64,000 bases of DNA from Oegoconia quadripuncta (Eukaryota > Arthropoda > Insecta > Lepidoptera > Autostichidae), in NCBI GenBank assembly GCA_949316235.1, contig OX438744.1, positions 1,302,001 to 1,366,000 on the forward strand, given 5' to 3'. The translations under genes and the position numbers were made by a program. The first letter of the stretch is position 1; the number at the start of each line of letters is the position of its first letter. Positions 63,624 through 64,000 of this stretch are shown here, in pieces. Below the pieces are notes generated by a model. It searched no databases. It had not been told where the DNA came from and saw nothing but the letters and a program-made list of their open reading frames with translations.

Positions 63624-63950
63624 CCGCCTCCGTGGCTCAATGTAAACAACATTGGGTTTACGATTCGGAGGTCGTAGGTTCGATCCCCAGCGGGGTACAT
63701 GTTTAAGTACTCGGTTTGGTTGGTGGTAGGGCATTTTAAATGTCCGCTTGGCTAGCTACCACCATCTTATCTAAATCTGCCGCCAAGCAGCAATGTTAAT
63801 AGCATTGTTGTGTTCCGGTTGTCAGAGATAAGATAGCCAGTCCCCCAAATGTGTTGTTATCCGGGTCAGTACGCATACATCTTCGACCTCATCGTCACTT
63901 AAGATCAGGTGTGATTGAGGTAAAGTACCAATCCGTTATGCTTAAAAAAA
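63624..63950 (+). mobile_element. SINE-1, sister subfamily, intact boxes
   Basis: Head CCGCCTCCGTGGCTCAATGT; the B box GGTTCGATCCC is intact. The same private changes as in 62788-63110 are present in the 3' half. Confidence 0.93.
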
Positions 63951-64000
63951 TAAATAATATATGGATTCCCCAGAAACGGGATCGCACTTGACTTCTAGGC

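Overview
The window looks like chromosomal DNA from a moth or butterfly. The evidence is its AT-richness, large introns with GT/AG borders, several families of tRNA-headed SINEs, many 5'-truncated non-LTR retrotransposons (LINEs), short non-autonomous Helitron-like and MITE elements, and no prokaryotic gene layout. The lepidopteran assignment is inference from familiar repeat types; I cannot name the species.

Host coding content is small. Three minus-strand segments (35309-35393, 6554-6761, 5190-5837) have good acceptor and donor sites and join in matching phase (2 nt + 1 nt, then 0/0). I read them as consecutive exons of one gene with a proline-rich, SH3-ligand-like protein. The intron between the first two would be about 28.5 kb and is packed with transposons. 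A second possible gene, also on the minus strand, has three in-phase exons at 20379-19751 inside that intron and encodes about 111 residues of unknown function.

The rest is mobile DNA and its remains. The best element is a 2120-bp Tc1/mariner-superfamily transposon at 59744-61863. It has 268-bp terminal inverted repeats, a TA target duplication and an uninterrupted 353-residue transposase. LINE relics include a (ATTTTG)n-tailed family I call LINE-A (9 or more copies plus a relative, LINE-A'), LINE-B and LINE-C (which share a TTTCCATCAGGTGA-type 3' end), two RTE-like pieces, an R1-like piece, two jockey-like zinc-knuckle ends, and two copies of a LINE end with a possible PD-(D/E)XK-type nuclease motif. 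SINE-1 (about 325 bp), SINE-2, SINE-3 and SINE-4 have recognisable pol III A and B boxes. An intron-containing Mutator-like transposase pseudogene lies at 31150-32941.

Layout: 1-5.2 kb repeats with a 14-unit 64-bp array and a head-to-head SINE pair; 5.2-6.8 kb host exons; 7-35 kb intron full of LINEs and SINEs, a hAT-like MITE, long inverted-repeat elements, the micro-gene and the Mutator pseudogene; 35.3 kb host exon; 36-45 kb a 5S-rRNA-derived retroposon candidate, RTE-like and nested LINE/SINE insertions; 45.7-46.4 kb a 112-bp minisatellite; 46.8-58.5 kb multi-level nested insertions; 59.7-61.9 kb the intact transposon; the end carries two sister SINE-1 copies. Several nests (Helitron/LINE-B/R1; SINE-3/LINE-A; SINE-3/SINE-2; SINE-1/Harbinger-like MITE) preserve target duplications and so give a relative order of insertion.
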